The notes below the pieces were generated by a model. That model was not told the origin of the DNA. It did not search any database and worked only from the letters and a program-made list of their open reading frames with translations. A DNA stretch of 64,000 nucleotides from the NCBI GenBank assembly GCA_003117195.1, contig BDSI01000068.1, positions 1 to 64,000 of the forward strand, read 5' to 3'. Shown piece by piece: positions 22,901 to 34,600 of this stretch (within the stretch, counting starts at the first letter, position 1; each line of letters begins with the position of its first letter). The position numbers were made by a program, and so were the translations under genes. Source of the stretch: Eudorina sp. 2006-703-Eu-15. Taxonomy: Eukaryota > Chlorophyta > Chlorophyceae > Chlamydomonadales > Volvocaceae.

Positions 22901-25821
22901 AACACACGACGGGTCTTTTCTTCTAAAAACACGACGGGCCTCTTCTTCTAAACACACGACGGGCCTCTTCTCTAAACACACGACGGGTCTCTTCTCTAAA
23001 CACACGACGGGCCTCTTCTTCTAAACACACGACGGGCCTCTTCTCTAAACACACGACGGGCCTCTCGACACGGGTCCCTCGCGAACGAATCACACCCGGG
23101 CCCGGTGGTGGTGAGTGGGTGCCGTTGTGACCCATGGGTCGCGGTGGTGGCCCTGACGGGCAGGAGGTCAGAGGGACGTCCCAGGAGCCCATGCAGTTTC
23201 GGGATCCCTCGGGACCGGGCGATTGAAGCGGACCCGGGTCCACACGCGCAACCACAGTCACTGCACACCGGGGGGAGGAGGAGGTCAGCGGCCCCCCCCT
23301 TGGGAACCCTGAAGGGGTTCTAAGGCGTCCGCCGGCCACATCACAGGGCGGCTTCGGGACGCCGGTCGGCGGAGAGCAGCTACAGGGCGCTCTGGCCTGG
23401 TTGTGATATCGCGCGCCGGCCTCGTGGATCTCTGCAATAAGGGGCAAGGAATGGCGGGACGTGTGCTCTTGGGGAGTGCACGAGAAGTCCAGAGTGCAGG
23501 GGGAGGGAGGGGGGCGGGCGGTTGCAGGGCGCAGGTGGGGTCATGCGCACGCACACCGTACCGTGGCGACACAGGCTGGCTCATTACCGCCGCCCTCTTG
23601 CATCCCCGCGTTTCCCCCATCCCGATCTCGTCCGCGACCTGTGCTCGACGTCATGGTGGTCATTTTTGATGTGCTGCCCCGGCGCCGGCCCCGTTTTATG
23701 ACTCGTGTCCAGGTTGAGCGCAACGCGAGGGAGCTGCGCGAGGAGGAGCTGAAGGCGGGCGGGGGCCACGGTGGGTGGCTGGGCGGGGTGCGGTGCGGTG
23801 CGGCACAGGTAGTCGGCTCTCGCAGAACCGCTGAGGGCTGTCCGCCGTCGCAAAGAGGGAAAGGAAGATGTCCCTACGATGATCTACGCTGGGATGCGGG
23901 TATGTGTATCTCAAAACAGGCAACTGGCAACTGCGGAGGTTGCACCGCAGTATCAACCGTACTCATCCTACCGCGATGATGATTTGCCTTTGCCTCGTCA
24001 CCGCCCTCCGTCAAAGCGACCTGGGAACTCCATTCCCAGCTAGCGCAAATGCCATATGCCTTCCCCTTTCTCGTGCTACCCCCCGCTCACATCGCTGGTC
24101 CTCCTGTATCATTATGTGCTGTCTCCCTCTCCGCCTCCTCTCCGCCTCGCGGTGACCTGTACGTACGTACGTACGTACGGTACCAGCAGCGGACAAGGCG
24201 GGGGCGACCAAGGAGGGCTCCATGCTGGCTCCGGAGCAGATGCGCCTGGAGGTGGATCAGGGCCGCACCAACACCAGGTACGCCGATGCGGTGTGGGGGT
24301 GGGAAGATGGAGGGGTTAAGTCGAAAAGAGGAGAAAACCCCAAACGAACCCGGGTCACCCAGAAGTCGAGGGGTGTCTGCATCTCTGGCACGGGAGCGGG
24401 AGGTGTGGGACGGGCGAATCGGTGGGCACCGATGGACTGCTGCGCTGACCGCCAGGGCAGGGCGCCGGTGGAGAATGGACTGCACGAGGGTCTCCACGGG
24501 AGACACGGGAGGCAGGGCAAAGGGGGAGGAAGAGGCGAGGCGGGCTGACGCGCTTGTCGCGGCGGAGCAGCGGACAGGGCGGGGGGTTGGGCCATGTGAC
24601 GGCTGTGTGTCTGCAGGTAGGCGGAGGAGGAAGGCCCCCAGCTCTCATTGGTGAACTTTGTCACGACACGCAGCGTTCAAACGCAGCGGGCCTGGGGGAA
24701 AGGGGGGAAGCCGCCCGTCGTGTAGGTGGTGGAGTGGGTGGTGGCGGGCGGGCGGGTGGTGGAGTGGGTGGGGCAGGATTCAGAGCAACGCGTGCGCGTT
24801 GCTGCCGACCGCAGGAGCACGGTTACCGCCCTAGTCCTCAGGTCACAGCCGCCTTGCGTCACAGCCGCCTTGCTCCCATCATCAGTGTTCACGTCGTGCC
24901 TTTTGTCTGTCTGTGCCTGCTGCTGCCGCCGCAGTGACCCCGAGGACGACACCCAGCCGCCCCGGCCGGACTTTGGGCGGGAGCCTCTGTCGCTGTGCGG
25001 CTGCAGGCCCCTCCGCTGGGCCTACAACCACTGCTACGCGTCGCTGCACTCGCTGCACGTCAGCGTGATGCACAGCTTCCACAGCTGGCCCTTCAGGCCC
25101 GACATTCCGTACTTCCGGTACGGCGCGGGCCATGTATCGATATATGTTCGTATATTCGTTCTGATCATCTATCTGCCGGGACTGGTTGGTGTTTTTTTGC
25201 GCATGTCGCCATGCCGCGCTGTCACGAGGGGGCAGCCAGGCAGGGGCCTGAAGCCGAAAGCAATGAACCCGGCCACCCGGAAGGGGGGGGGGTTGATTGC
25301 CGGTCTCTCCCCGACCTTCTGGATCCCCCACCTTTCCCCTGACCTCTCCGCCTCCGCTCCGCCTCCTCTCCGCCTCTGCTCCGCCTCCTCTCCGCCTCCT
25401 CTCCCCCACCTCGCCTCCACCTCTCCCCCAACCCTCCCCTCCCCCCGGACACCCCTCTCCCTCCTCTCTCTCCCTTCTCTCTCCCTCCTCTCCCCCACCT
25501 CACCCCGCCAGGTTTCTGACCCTGGTCCAGCTGTTCGGCATCCTCGCCGTGGGCGCCATCGTCGTGCTCGGCTGGGTCTTTTCGACCTCGAACACCAACT
25601 GCAACAAGGCCACCAAGACCTGCACCACCTGCCTCGCGGTGCACGAGCGGTACTTCCTGTCGAACGAACCGGCCTGCCCCTCCTTCGAGACCGCCATCGC
25701 GGGCATCGTCGCGTCCACCAACGGCACCTGGTACAACCAGGGCGTGCTGGAGGAGCGGTACTGCAACTGGGCCTGCTACGGCAACTTCACGCCGTCGCAG
25801 AGCTGCCCGCCGCTCAAGTGA
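16980..25821 (+). CDS. Multi-pass membrane protein with Cys-rich C-terminal domain, not recognised
   Basis: Unrecognised product of about 725 aa. Exons: 16980-17085, 17686-17917, 18634-18721, 19357-19435, 20082-20232, about 20460-20694, 20987-21091, 21286-21333, 21780-21895, 22025-22085, 22155-22394, 22715-22789, 23713-23770, 24187-24277, 24935-25117 and 25512-25821 (TGA). Split codons agree at every junction, except that the sixth exon start is ambiguous: several AGs fit phase and the best-looking acceptor, 20552, does not. Visible parts are a soluble N-terminus (KRFLSGPYFEIIPKQYERM) and hydrophobic segments around HAYLVEILSGVYLVAQATI, LVKALIIIYPLVTLIILV, ALIVPGFVSGFAFFFNMF, TVFFWYFVATWGIMNAWAI and FGILAVGAIVVLGWVF. 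A charged internal loop region (VIEEEDLVDECYGFALK, ESEKKVYFDIERLKRRAP) precedes a final Cys-rich stretch with NGTW and NFT sequons, probably outside the cell. The initiator ATG follows GTAGCC and is the first in frame. Confidence 0.85.
21385..21425 (-). repeat. Retroposon-end motif, reverse orientation
   Basis: The minus strand reads GGGTGGGCTTCTCATTGAAC followed by ACACA. Same motif as 12640-12670, 45883-45913 and 14160-14195. It lies in an intron of the membrane protein gene. Confidence 0.6.
22870..23066. repeat. Retroposon-end motif expanded into a 24-bp minisatellite
   Basis: GGGCGGGCGGGTTACATTTC joined to TAAACACAC, then about seven copies of TAAACACACGACGGGCCTC with CTTCT spacers. The array begins exactly at the motif's tail. 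Confidence 0.9.
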
Positions 25822-28076
25822 GGGCAGGAGGGGGTAGAGGAATTTGGTAGACAGGAGGGGGGGTGTTGGGGAAGGAGAAGGAGGAAAGGGAGAGGCGCGG
25901 CGAGGGGGGCCGGGCGAGGGAGAGTGGGGAGGCGGGATGGATGGGGCCGGGGGAGGGGAGGCCGCGCACGATGTGAGGCGCCCGCGGCCCTGCCCGACGC
26001 CGCTGTGGCCGGCTCTTCCGCCCTGTGCGCCCCTTGGATGGGGCGGTGGATTTTGAGAAGTAGATTAAAGTTCGTCCAGCGCAGCACGTAAGGTGCTGCG
26101 GAATATGGATGGATGGATGGATGGATGGATGGATGGATGGATGGATGGATGGATGGATGGATGGATGGATGGCCGGGTGGGTGGGGGGCCGAGTATCTTC
26201 TTACAGGGACGGTGGAGGATTCGGATTTCGGAACGGGAACCCAGCACAGGAGGCGGAGAGCACGGGTGAGCTGTTGGGTTGGGTTGGGACAGTGATGTCG
26301 CGGAGCGCAGCCATGTAGACGTGGGGGTGGAGGGGTCGGGGGATGCTCGTGCGAATGCGAATGCGGATGCTGCTATGTACCGCATGTGCGCAGGCGGGTG
26401 CTTGCCCGCATGGCGTGTGAGCGCCTCAGTGGGTATCAGGAGCCAGACGCAACACGTCGTTTAGAAGCCAGATGGAAACATACCGTTTTGAAAGCCAGAC
26501 GCAACATACCGTTGGGTGCGCCAAGGCGGCGCGGGTTCACTTTTGCAGTGTGTGGTTAGCGGTTCACCATAACACATCCATGATATCGCTCTAACCCTCG
26601 AAGCTGGTGTATGCGTATGTCTGAATATGGTCCGCATGCGCTGTGAGCGAGCGAGCGGACCTGCAATAACTGCTATATACATACCCTAGTAGACGTGCGC
26701 CGGCTGATTCGATATTCGTGTGATGCGCGTGGGGTGCGATATGCCTCGGCTGTGCTATACAGACCATGCGATGTGTACCCGTAGTTTGGGTGCCGTACCT
26801 GGGATTTTGGAGGGCACTGACTCTGCGCGCGTGTGCGTGTGAGAATAATAATGCGACACCGATGCGAACCTGTGATTGCGGTGATTGATCGATATGCTTC
26901 GATCCGCCATCTCGGGGGATACCGATACCCGACACATCGCAAACGGCGCATGCAAACATCTGCGGTTGTGGCTGCCGGTGCGCGTGCTCGCAAGTTGCAA
27001 AAGTTGAAGCAGTCGCTGATGCGCGTTTATGGCACTGTAAGATTTGTTATGGTCAATCCAAATGGTGACAGTGACCCCGCGGGTGACAGCCGGTGCCTCC
27101 GCGCTTACCGCACACAGGCACCCTGCGACTAATAGCACAATGAGTCGGCTTGGCCCACCCTCAGCTGCTGTAGGGGGACCGGCATTCCGCTAGCCCCGTT
27201 CTGGGAGGCATCGGTGTTTCGCTGGGTGAGGGCTGTTGCTCCACCAGCGGTCGCTGGGCACTGCCACAAGCCATGCTTGGGTTTTCCAAGACCTCGCGAG
27301 GGTGCGAGGCTGGGTGCTTCAGGGGTGGTGGTAGCTGGGTGATGGGGTGCCTCCACTCGGGCATGGCGCTGGCCAGAAGGGCAACCCCTGGCAACCACGG
27401 TAGGAACTGCGCGAAGGAACGGACCAATCGCCGATGGGCACACGCAATGCGCCGAAGGGTGGGGCTGACGGGGGCGTAGGGTGTGGGACAGCTGCGGTGG
27501 CCTTGCCAGTCCTTGCCAGCGCATGAGACTTCTAAAACATTTCCGCATGCCTCTTTCAACGGCAAGCAGCTAGCCGAAATGGTGATGGACAGATGGTACA
27601 ACCAGGAGCCAGCTTAGTTTCCGCGTTTCCTAAGTGACAAGAGCGGCTCTGAGTGTCACACAGACACGCAGGCACCAGCAAGCTCGGCAAGATGTATTAC
27701 GCACAGTGATTAATCATGCATGGTCCCGCATCAAACGAAAGATGACTCGCAACCTGCTCCTAACCAGAGCTCTGCCTGCCGGAATTGGTATACTCAGGTA
27801 ATTAAATCATTGTTTTAAATCTTTGCTGGGACGTCCGTCCGTGAAAGATGAAGGTACAAATGTGTGTACGGTGTCAGCCGCCACATGGGTCCACGTTGGC
27901 CAATTCACCTTGTACATAGACATGAAACGTTGCATGAAGTTGTATGAAGATAAAACCTTGACTGCTGAGATCTTTGGCGCGGAATTGTACTCACGTGAAC
28001 AGACCATTCGACAATCCAAGTCAACTGCTAGAGTGGTTGGCCCACCGGGGAGCAAGTTTAGATCAGCCCGTCCAGA
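25822..28076. other. Intergenic region, no gene seen
   Basis: 3' flank of the membrane protein gene and 5' flank of ornithine aminotransferase. It contains the ATGG array, a partial family D copy (25835-25858), the GGGTGCGCCAAGG motif at 26514-26562, and lower-GC sequence from about 26600 to 28070 without convincing exons. Confidence 0.6.
26105..26172. repeat. (ATGG)17 microsatellite
   Basis: Perfect tetranucleotide array. The Met-Asp-Gly-Trp frames across it are not genes. Confidence 0.97.
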
Positions 28077-31000
28077 ATGCTGTCTCAGTATGCCAACCTG
28101 CTCATGACCAGCGGCCGGGCGCTGGCCCAGGGAGCTCTAGCTTTGTCGACTCAGGCAGCTGCCCGGCGTTTCGCGAGCTCAGCGGTGCCAGCAGTAGAGG
28201 AGTCTTTCCTGTCTGATCGCCAGCAAAAGGTGGGAAGGTGACAGTGCATGTTGCAGTAGGTATGCGAGTCGTCACACGGGACAGAAAAGTGCAACCACCT
28301 CTGAACCGGAAGCCCATGACACCTGCACACTTTTGCGCTTTACTATTTGCATGATCAACAACCTATCTCAGTTCATCGAGCGCGAAGACACCTACGGCGC
28401 TCATAACTATGCGCCGATTCCGGTTGTGCTGGACCGTGGCGAGGGCGTCTTCCTTTGGGACGTGGACGGCAAGCGCTACTACGATTTCCTGTCGGCATAC
28501 TCGGCTGTGAACCAGGGGCACTGCCATCCAAAGGTGCGAGACAAGGTCTCCAGCTGGCCTCGGGGCCGATAAGGCCTCATTCGCGACCTGGCCCTTCCAC
28601 TCGTTGCGTGCGGCACAACAGCTGCACACCACGTCGCTTGAATGCCGCTCAGGTACCACAACTTCCTTTGAGCTCCTGCTGCGTGTTCTGTGTCGCACTG
28701 TGCGGACAACTGTATCAAAGTGATGACAGACGGGGGTCGTGTACGGCATCGTCGTACAGACTTACGGGTCATCTGCCGCGGCACCGGGGCTGCGCAGGTG
28801 CACCCGTGATAACGCGACCTCTCTCGCATAACGAGCACCATGTCCTAGGTGTAGTATTGACCGGCCCGGGAAACGGTCTCCCGATGGCCTCCAGTACGGG
28901 GCCGCCGCCCCTCCCCGGTCCGGCCCCCGCCGTGCACAGCAGCCAACACCATCGGATGTCGCACAGGGAACCCGTATGCGGGTTGTCCATGGCGCGTTGA
29001 CCGTCCTAAGCCTGCTAACGAAGCTCCTGGTCCTCGCGGCCTCAAGCGGCCTGCACTCAATGTCGCAAGGCATGACCGGCTGTGTGGGCCTTGCCCTCAT
29101 CACAGCCCGATTTCCCCTCCGTGACCGCCAGCCAAGCCCTGCTCCTCCGGGCATCCCACCCGCCCTCAGCCCCCAGCCTTCCCGCCGCAGCGACAGCGAT
29201 CCCGCCGTGCGGCCTCCTGCTGTCCCCCCCCCCACCGCACCGCAGATCGTTGCAGCCCTCACGGAGCAAGCCCGCAAGCTCACACTCACCTCCCGCGCCT
29301 TCTTCAATGGTGGGGCAGGGGAGGGGTCGGGGGTCGGGCTGCCAGGGCCCGGATCGAACTGCGATCTGGGTCGGGCTGCGATCTGCGTCGGGCTGCGATC
29401 TGGGTCGGGCTGCGATCTGGGTCGGGCTGCGATCTGCGTCGGGCTGCGATCTGGGTCGGGCTGCGATCTGGGTCGGGCTGCGATCTGGGTCGGGCTGCGA
29501 TCTGCGTCGGGCTGCCAGGGCCCGGGTCGAACTGCGATCTGCGTCGGGCTGCGATCTGGGTCGGGCTGCGAAGTGCGTCGGGCTGCGATTTGAGTCGGGC
29601 AAGGCTCGGAGACGGCCGGCGGCGGGCGATGCGGTTGGACTGCCGGCCTGGGGGTCGCGGCCATTGACGGCCTCATACAGTACCTCTTTCCTCGAACCCC
29701 GTTCCCCTTGTGCCTCCCGAATTCGGACGGATCTTCCCCCCCGCGCCTCTTCGGCCAGACGTGCTGGGTGAGTACGAGGAGTATATCACGCGTCTGTTCG
29801 GGTACGACAAAGTGCTGCCTATGAACACGGGCGTGGAGGGAGGCGAGACGGCGATTAAGCTGGCCAGGTGGGTGGGCGGGTGGGGTGGCTGGGTGAGCGA
29901 GCGGGATGGGTGGGTGGATGGTCGGGTAAGCGGGATGGGCGGGTGGATGGTTGGTTGGTTGGTTGCTTCTGGGGGTGATCACGCTAGGGGAATCCAGGGC
30001 TGCTGGCGGCTGGGTCCGCTGGTGGGCTGTGGGCCCACCAGCCCACCTGGCCAGCCAATCCTGCCGTGACCTCTCCCTCAAGTGGGCATCCCCCCCTCCC
30101 GCGACGCGGCACCCGTCCTTCCCCGACCATGGAAGTGGGCTGAATGGACTGAAAAGAAACCATCGAACGGGGACCTTTTTTGTCCGCCTCCAGTCCAACC
30201 CGTCTTCAAGGCCGCTCTGTGCCTGTGCGCTTGGACCTGCGGCTCATATGGGTAGTAAGTAGGTGTACAGGTATGGGCTATGCACCCTCAATCGTGTAAC
30301 GCATACACACGCAACCCTAGAGTCCACCCACCCACGCACCACCGAGGTAGCCAGGGCGTCCTCGCGCACGCGGTGCCCACCCATCCACCCACCAACCAGT
30401 TCACTGACCGTTACCACCCACCCACCCACCCACTCGCCCGCCCACCCGTTCGGGGCGGCCGCCAGGCGGTGGGGCTACGACGTCAAGGGGGTCCCCGCCA
30501 ACTGCGCCAAGGTGCTGTTCGCGCGGGGCAACTTCTGGGGCCGCACCATGTCGGCCATCTCCACGTCCACCGACCCCTCCAGCTACGGCGGCTTCGGTGA
30601 GGGAGGGAGGGACATCGACGACGACGCGCAGCGGCGCGGGACGGGAAGGGAGGGACGGGCATGTGGGGGCCCCGCGGGGGGGAGCTTTGGTGGGGGCTGT
30701 GTTGCTGATGCTGTGGGGCGGGGGGCAAGTAATGTGTGGGGGAGGCGAGGATGACATCGAGGGGCGCTTGGATGGGACGCGGGAAGGCGGCGGTGGGGAC
30801 AGGTTGGGGGAGGGGCATGTCTGAGGGACAAGTCCGGGGAAGCGGGGTCAAGGGCAGTGCAAAGGGCGGCTCCGAAACTCCGAAGGTCCGTCGACAGGGT
30901 GCGCGGATGGGGAGAGGGGGAGAGGGGGAGAGGGGGGAGGAGGGCCAAAGCACGGGGGGCGCCAGGGCTGGGACGGGTCCGGGGAATCCGATCTGTGGGT

Positions 31001-34000
31001 GGGGCAGTGGACCGCCGCACCAAGGTGAGCGTGTCGGGAGGCATGCGCCCCCCGGGATAGGCAGATTCCACATCCATCGTCAATCGTCATCTACATCCAT
31101 GACTACTACATTCTACATTCGCATCGTCACGCACAGGCTTGCCGCCGCTGCTGCGCCACTGGCCGCGTTGCCTGACAAGTCGCCGCCGCCTGTCCCTGTC
31201 GCGACCCGCCGAATCCCCCGCCCCACCCGATAAAATATGTCTACCAATTTCCTAACCCAGCCCCCCCCCCGCCCCGCCCCGCCCCCGGCAGGCCCCTTCA
31301 TGCCGGGCTTCGAGGTGATTCCGTACAATGACCTGGCGGCGCTTCAGGTCCGTCTCCACGGCCGGGCTAAGGGAGGGTAGGAAGGAAGGAAGGAAGGAAG
31401 GAGGGAATGGAGGCCACCCCCTGCCTGGCCCCTCCCGAGCCGGACGGCGTCGACCCATCCGGGGGGCCCTCGTCCTCGTCCTGACCGGGGGCTCCTTAAT
31501 GCTTCTTGTCGTTTCCCCGGGAGCCCGCGTCACCTTCCTCTCACACCCCCCCCTCCCGCAGGAGAAGCTCGAATCGGATCCCCACATTGTGGCGTTCATG
31601 GTGGAGCCCATCCAGGTGGGGGCGGGTGGGGTCCGGGTGGGGTCCGGGATTAAACAAACATACAAACAAAGTTGCAACTAACAACCAAGCTCCGCTGCGG
31701 ATGGATGCTTGTCGCGTATGGCCAGGGGCGGCCCCTCGCCTGGCCGTACAAGGCCCGGCATCTACCGCGTTTAGCGCTCCAAACCTCTCCTGTGTGCGCC
31801 CGAGGGGGTTTTCGTTCTCATCCCTTGGTCAACCCCAGCCCCAGCCCCAACCCTCCTTGCGCCGTCCTTGGTTACGGCTTCTCCTTGGCCGGTCTCTTCC
31901 CACGAGCCTTGGCAGCCCCGACACAACCCCGGTCCGTTGCATCCCCCGGTCGGGACTAACTGTAGGTCCACCTTGTCACGGTTGCATCAACTTTTAACCG
32001 TCGCAACCCGCGGCGGCTTGGTGTCGTTGTCCCCGCTCGCGCAGGGCGAGGCGGGTGTGGTGGTGCCGGACCCCGGCTACCTGTCGGCGGCGCACCGGCT
32101 GCTGAGGAAGCACAACGCGCTGCTCATCGCCGACGAGGTGGGGGGGCCGGGCTGGGTTGGCCGAGGGCGGGAGGTGAGGGGTTTATGGGAAATTGGTGGA
32201 CATAGTACGTAATGCGCTGCTGCCAGAGCAAGTTGAGGGTGAGGGCCGGGGTTAAGGGTGAGGGCCGGGGCTAAGGGTGAGGAGATGCGGGCTGCCTGCT
32301 GGAGACGAGGAGGGGGATACGGAAACCGCCCCTCACACGGGGTGGGGGGGATGGAGGCACCTGGGGGCACCGGATGTGCTTGTGGGGACGGTGGTGGTGT
32401 GGCGGTGGCTGGGGGCTTGGGGGTTTGGGGATTGGGAGGAGATGAGAACAGGTACGAGGATGCGGATGGGCACAGGCACGTCGTGCCGGCGGCCGTCAGA
32501 GCAGCTCCCGCGCCCGGGCCCCCCCCCGGGGCATCGTTGACCACCGACGAGCACACATCGGGCACACACCGGGCGGGCGGGTTCCTTTCCTGAACACACC
32601 GGGCACAGGCCGGCCGGCCTCGGAGTTCCTCACTTCCTCGCCTGTGCTGCACCACCAAGCGCCTGCACCCTCAGTCACCTCACCCACCCACCCACCAAAC
32701 CCCAACCCCCCCGCCAATGCAAAACCCCAACCGACCAGCCCCAACGCGCTCCACCTCCGGCCCGCCCTAACCCTCCTCTCACCCCTTCCCCGCATACACA
32801 CACAGGTCCAGACGGGTCTGTGCCGCACGGGCCGCATGCTGTGCAGCGACTGGGACGGCGTCCGCCCCGACATCCTGGTCCTGGGTAAGGCCCTCAGCGG
32901 CGGGACCTACCCGGTGGCCGCCACCCTGGCGCGCGACGAGATCATGCTCACGATCGGGCGAGGGCAGCACGGCTCCACGTACGGCGGCAACCCGCTGGCG
33001 GCGCGGGTGGCCATGGCGGCGCTGCAGGTGCGTCCGGGGAGGGGAGGAGGGAGGGGGGAGGGCTGTCCCAGGTGTGGGGGGGTGGGTGTGGGTGGGTGGG
33101 TGTGGGTGGGTGGGTGTGGGTGGGTGGATGGGTGTGGGTGGGTGGGCGTCCCAGGGGCCAGAGGGGCAGGAGCGCCGTCGTTGGTTGGATGGGGGTTTGG
33201 TTTGGTGAGCAGCAGCTGTGTGGCGCAGGGTGCCGTATTTGTGAGGCTGCTCGTGCGTGTGTTCCGGAAGGAAGCGGTGCGGACTGTGGGAGGGTGTCTG
33301 TCTGTCGGGCGGAGCAGGTGGCAGCGTACTGCTACGACACGGCCTGGCAGGGGGCAGGGCGGAAAGTGCTCAACCGTGCCTCCCACCATCGTCCTTTTTC
33401 GTGTGCTGCTTTCGGTTTAAGTCCTCTCGGACTGCTGTTCTCGCGGCGGTCGGGTGCCCGTCCGGTGACATCCAGTCGCATCTCCGCGCATCTCCGCGCA
33501 GCAGCCGTACTAGTGTACTAGTACTGCGACTAGTACTGCAATTCCGTACTACTTGCACCCGTACCCTTCTCGGCGAAATCCCCCACCTCAGGTGCTCCAG
33601 GAGGAGAGGCTGGCAGAGAACAGCGACCGGCTGGGCGAGATCCTGAGGCAGCGACTGGCGGCCATCCCCTCCAGGATGGTCAAGTCGGTGGGTGGGGTGG
33701 GGTGGGGTGGGGTGGGGTGGGGTGGGCTGGGTCGGGCCGGTTGGGGTGGGTCGGGTCGAGTGGGGTGGGCCGGGAGGTCTGCAGGCAAGGCGGGAAACCG
33801 GTATGGGGCTGAGGGAGTGTGTGTGGATGAGGTCTCGAGCGGTGCTCAGTGCCAACATGCCCCATGGGGGATGCGACCGCAAAGAAGAAGCGTGGAAGAT
33901 GGGGAAAATAAAAGTGGGTGGAAGGGGAGATGTGCTCGGGAGCCGCTGTGCGAACACAACCTGTACGACCGTCGCATTGCCGACTGGGCCCCCTCCCTCC

Positions 34001-34419
34001 GCCCGCTTGCCGCTTGCCGCTGGTACTGGAATTGAAACCCCAACCCCGGCTCCTCCACGTCCCATGGGCCCTTCGCAATCCGCTCCATCCCGCCCCACCT
34101 CACCCCGCCCCGCCCCTAATTTACCCGCCCCACTGCACCCCACCCCACTTCACCCCACCCCACCCTACCCCACTCCACCCCACCCCACTTCACCGGCGTC
34201 CAGGTCCGCGGCAAGGGCCTCCTGGACGCGCTGGTGATCGACGAGTCCCACGGCGTGAGCGCCTACGACGTGTGCATGCGGCTGCGCGACAACGGGCTGC
34301 TGGCCAAGCCCACGCAGAAGAACATCATCCGCTTCGCGCCGCCGCTGGTGATGACGGAGGCGCAGCTGCGGGAGTGCTGCGACATCATCGAGCACACCAT
34401 CACATCGTTCCGCGTGTGA
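28077..34419 (+). CDS. OAT: Ornithine delta-aminotransferase, mitochondrial-type (complete, 451 aa)
   Basis: PLP enzyme moving the delta-amino group of ornithine to 2-oxoglutarate, giving glutamate semialdehyde for proline/arginine metabolism. Eleven exons: 28077-28229, 28372-28533, 29246-29309, 29759-29867, 30466-30596, 31292-31347, 31562-31615, 32045-32137, 32806-33027, 33592-33687 and 34204-34419. All phases agree and the total of 1356 nt gives 451 codons plus TGA. Exon 1 encodes an Arg/Ala/Ser-rich leader ([16 protein letters not shown]) that looks like a mitochondrial presequence. Family blocks: [115 protein letters not shown], with PLP lysine K302 in [15 protein letters not shown] and the [10 protein letters not shown] phosphate-site loop. 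Length and motifs are normal; no damage seen. Confidence 0.97.
29338..29600. repeat. 17-bp minisatellite in OAT intron 2
   Basis: About 14 head-to-tail copies of GGGTCGGGCTGCGATCT, alternating with TGCGTCGGGCTGCGATC variants and two interruptions carrying CCAGGGCCCGG. Confidence 0.95.
31224..31255 (-). repeat. Family D repeat fragment in an OAT intron
   Basis: The minus strand reads TTAGGAAATTGGTAGACATA, the core of family D, just upstream of the C-rich acceptor tract of exon 6. Confidence 0.6.
32186..32230 (+). repeat. Family D repeat in an OAT intron
   Basis: GGGAAATTGGTGGACATA followed by TACGTAATGCGCTGCTGCC. The best match is at 10702-10760, where the same order ends in GCTGCTGCTGCCAGAG. 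Confidence 0.7.
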
Positions 34420-34600
34420 GGGGGGCCGGGGGGGGGCCCAGCCCCGCACCTCGTTCCGCGTGTGAGGGGGGCCGGGGGGGGGGCCAGCCCCGCACCTCGT
34501 TCCGCGTGTGAGGGGGGCCGGGGGGGGGCCAGCCCCGCACCTCGTTCCGCGTGTGAGGGGGGCCGGGGGGGGGCCAGCCCCGCACCTCGTTCCGCGTGTG
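34405..34600. repeat. OAT: 45-46 bp tandem repeat in the OAT 3'UTR, containing the stop codon
   Basis: Five copies of TCGTTCCGCGTGTGAGG plus GGGCC-rich spacer. The first copy is the coding end (Ser-Phe-Arg-Val-stop); the others repeat those codons after the stop. Confidence 0.95.

Noticed and set aside
29338..29600. CRISPR-like array of short repeats
   Set aside because: Units are contiguous with no unique spacers, in an intron of a eukaryotic gene: a minisatellite.
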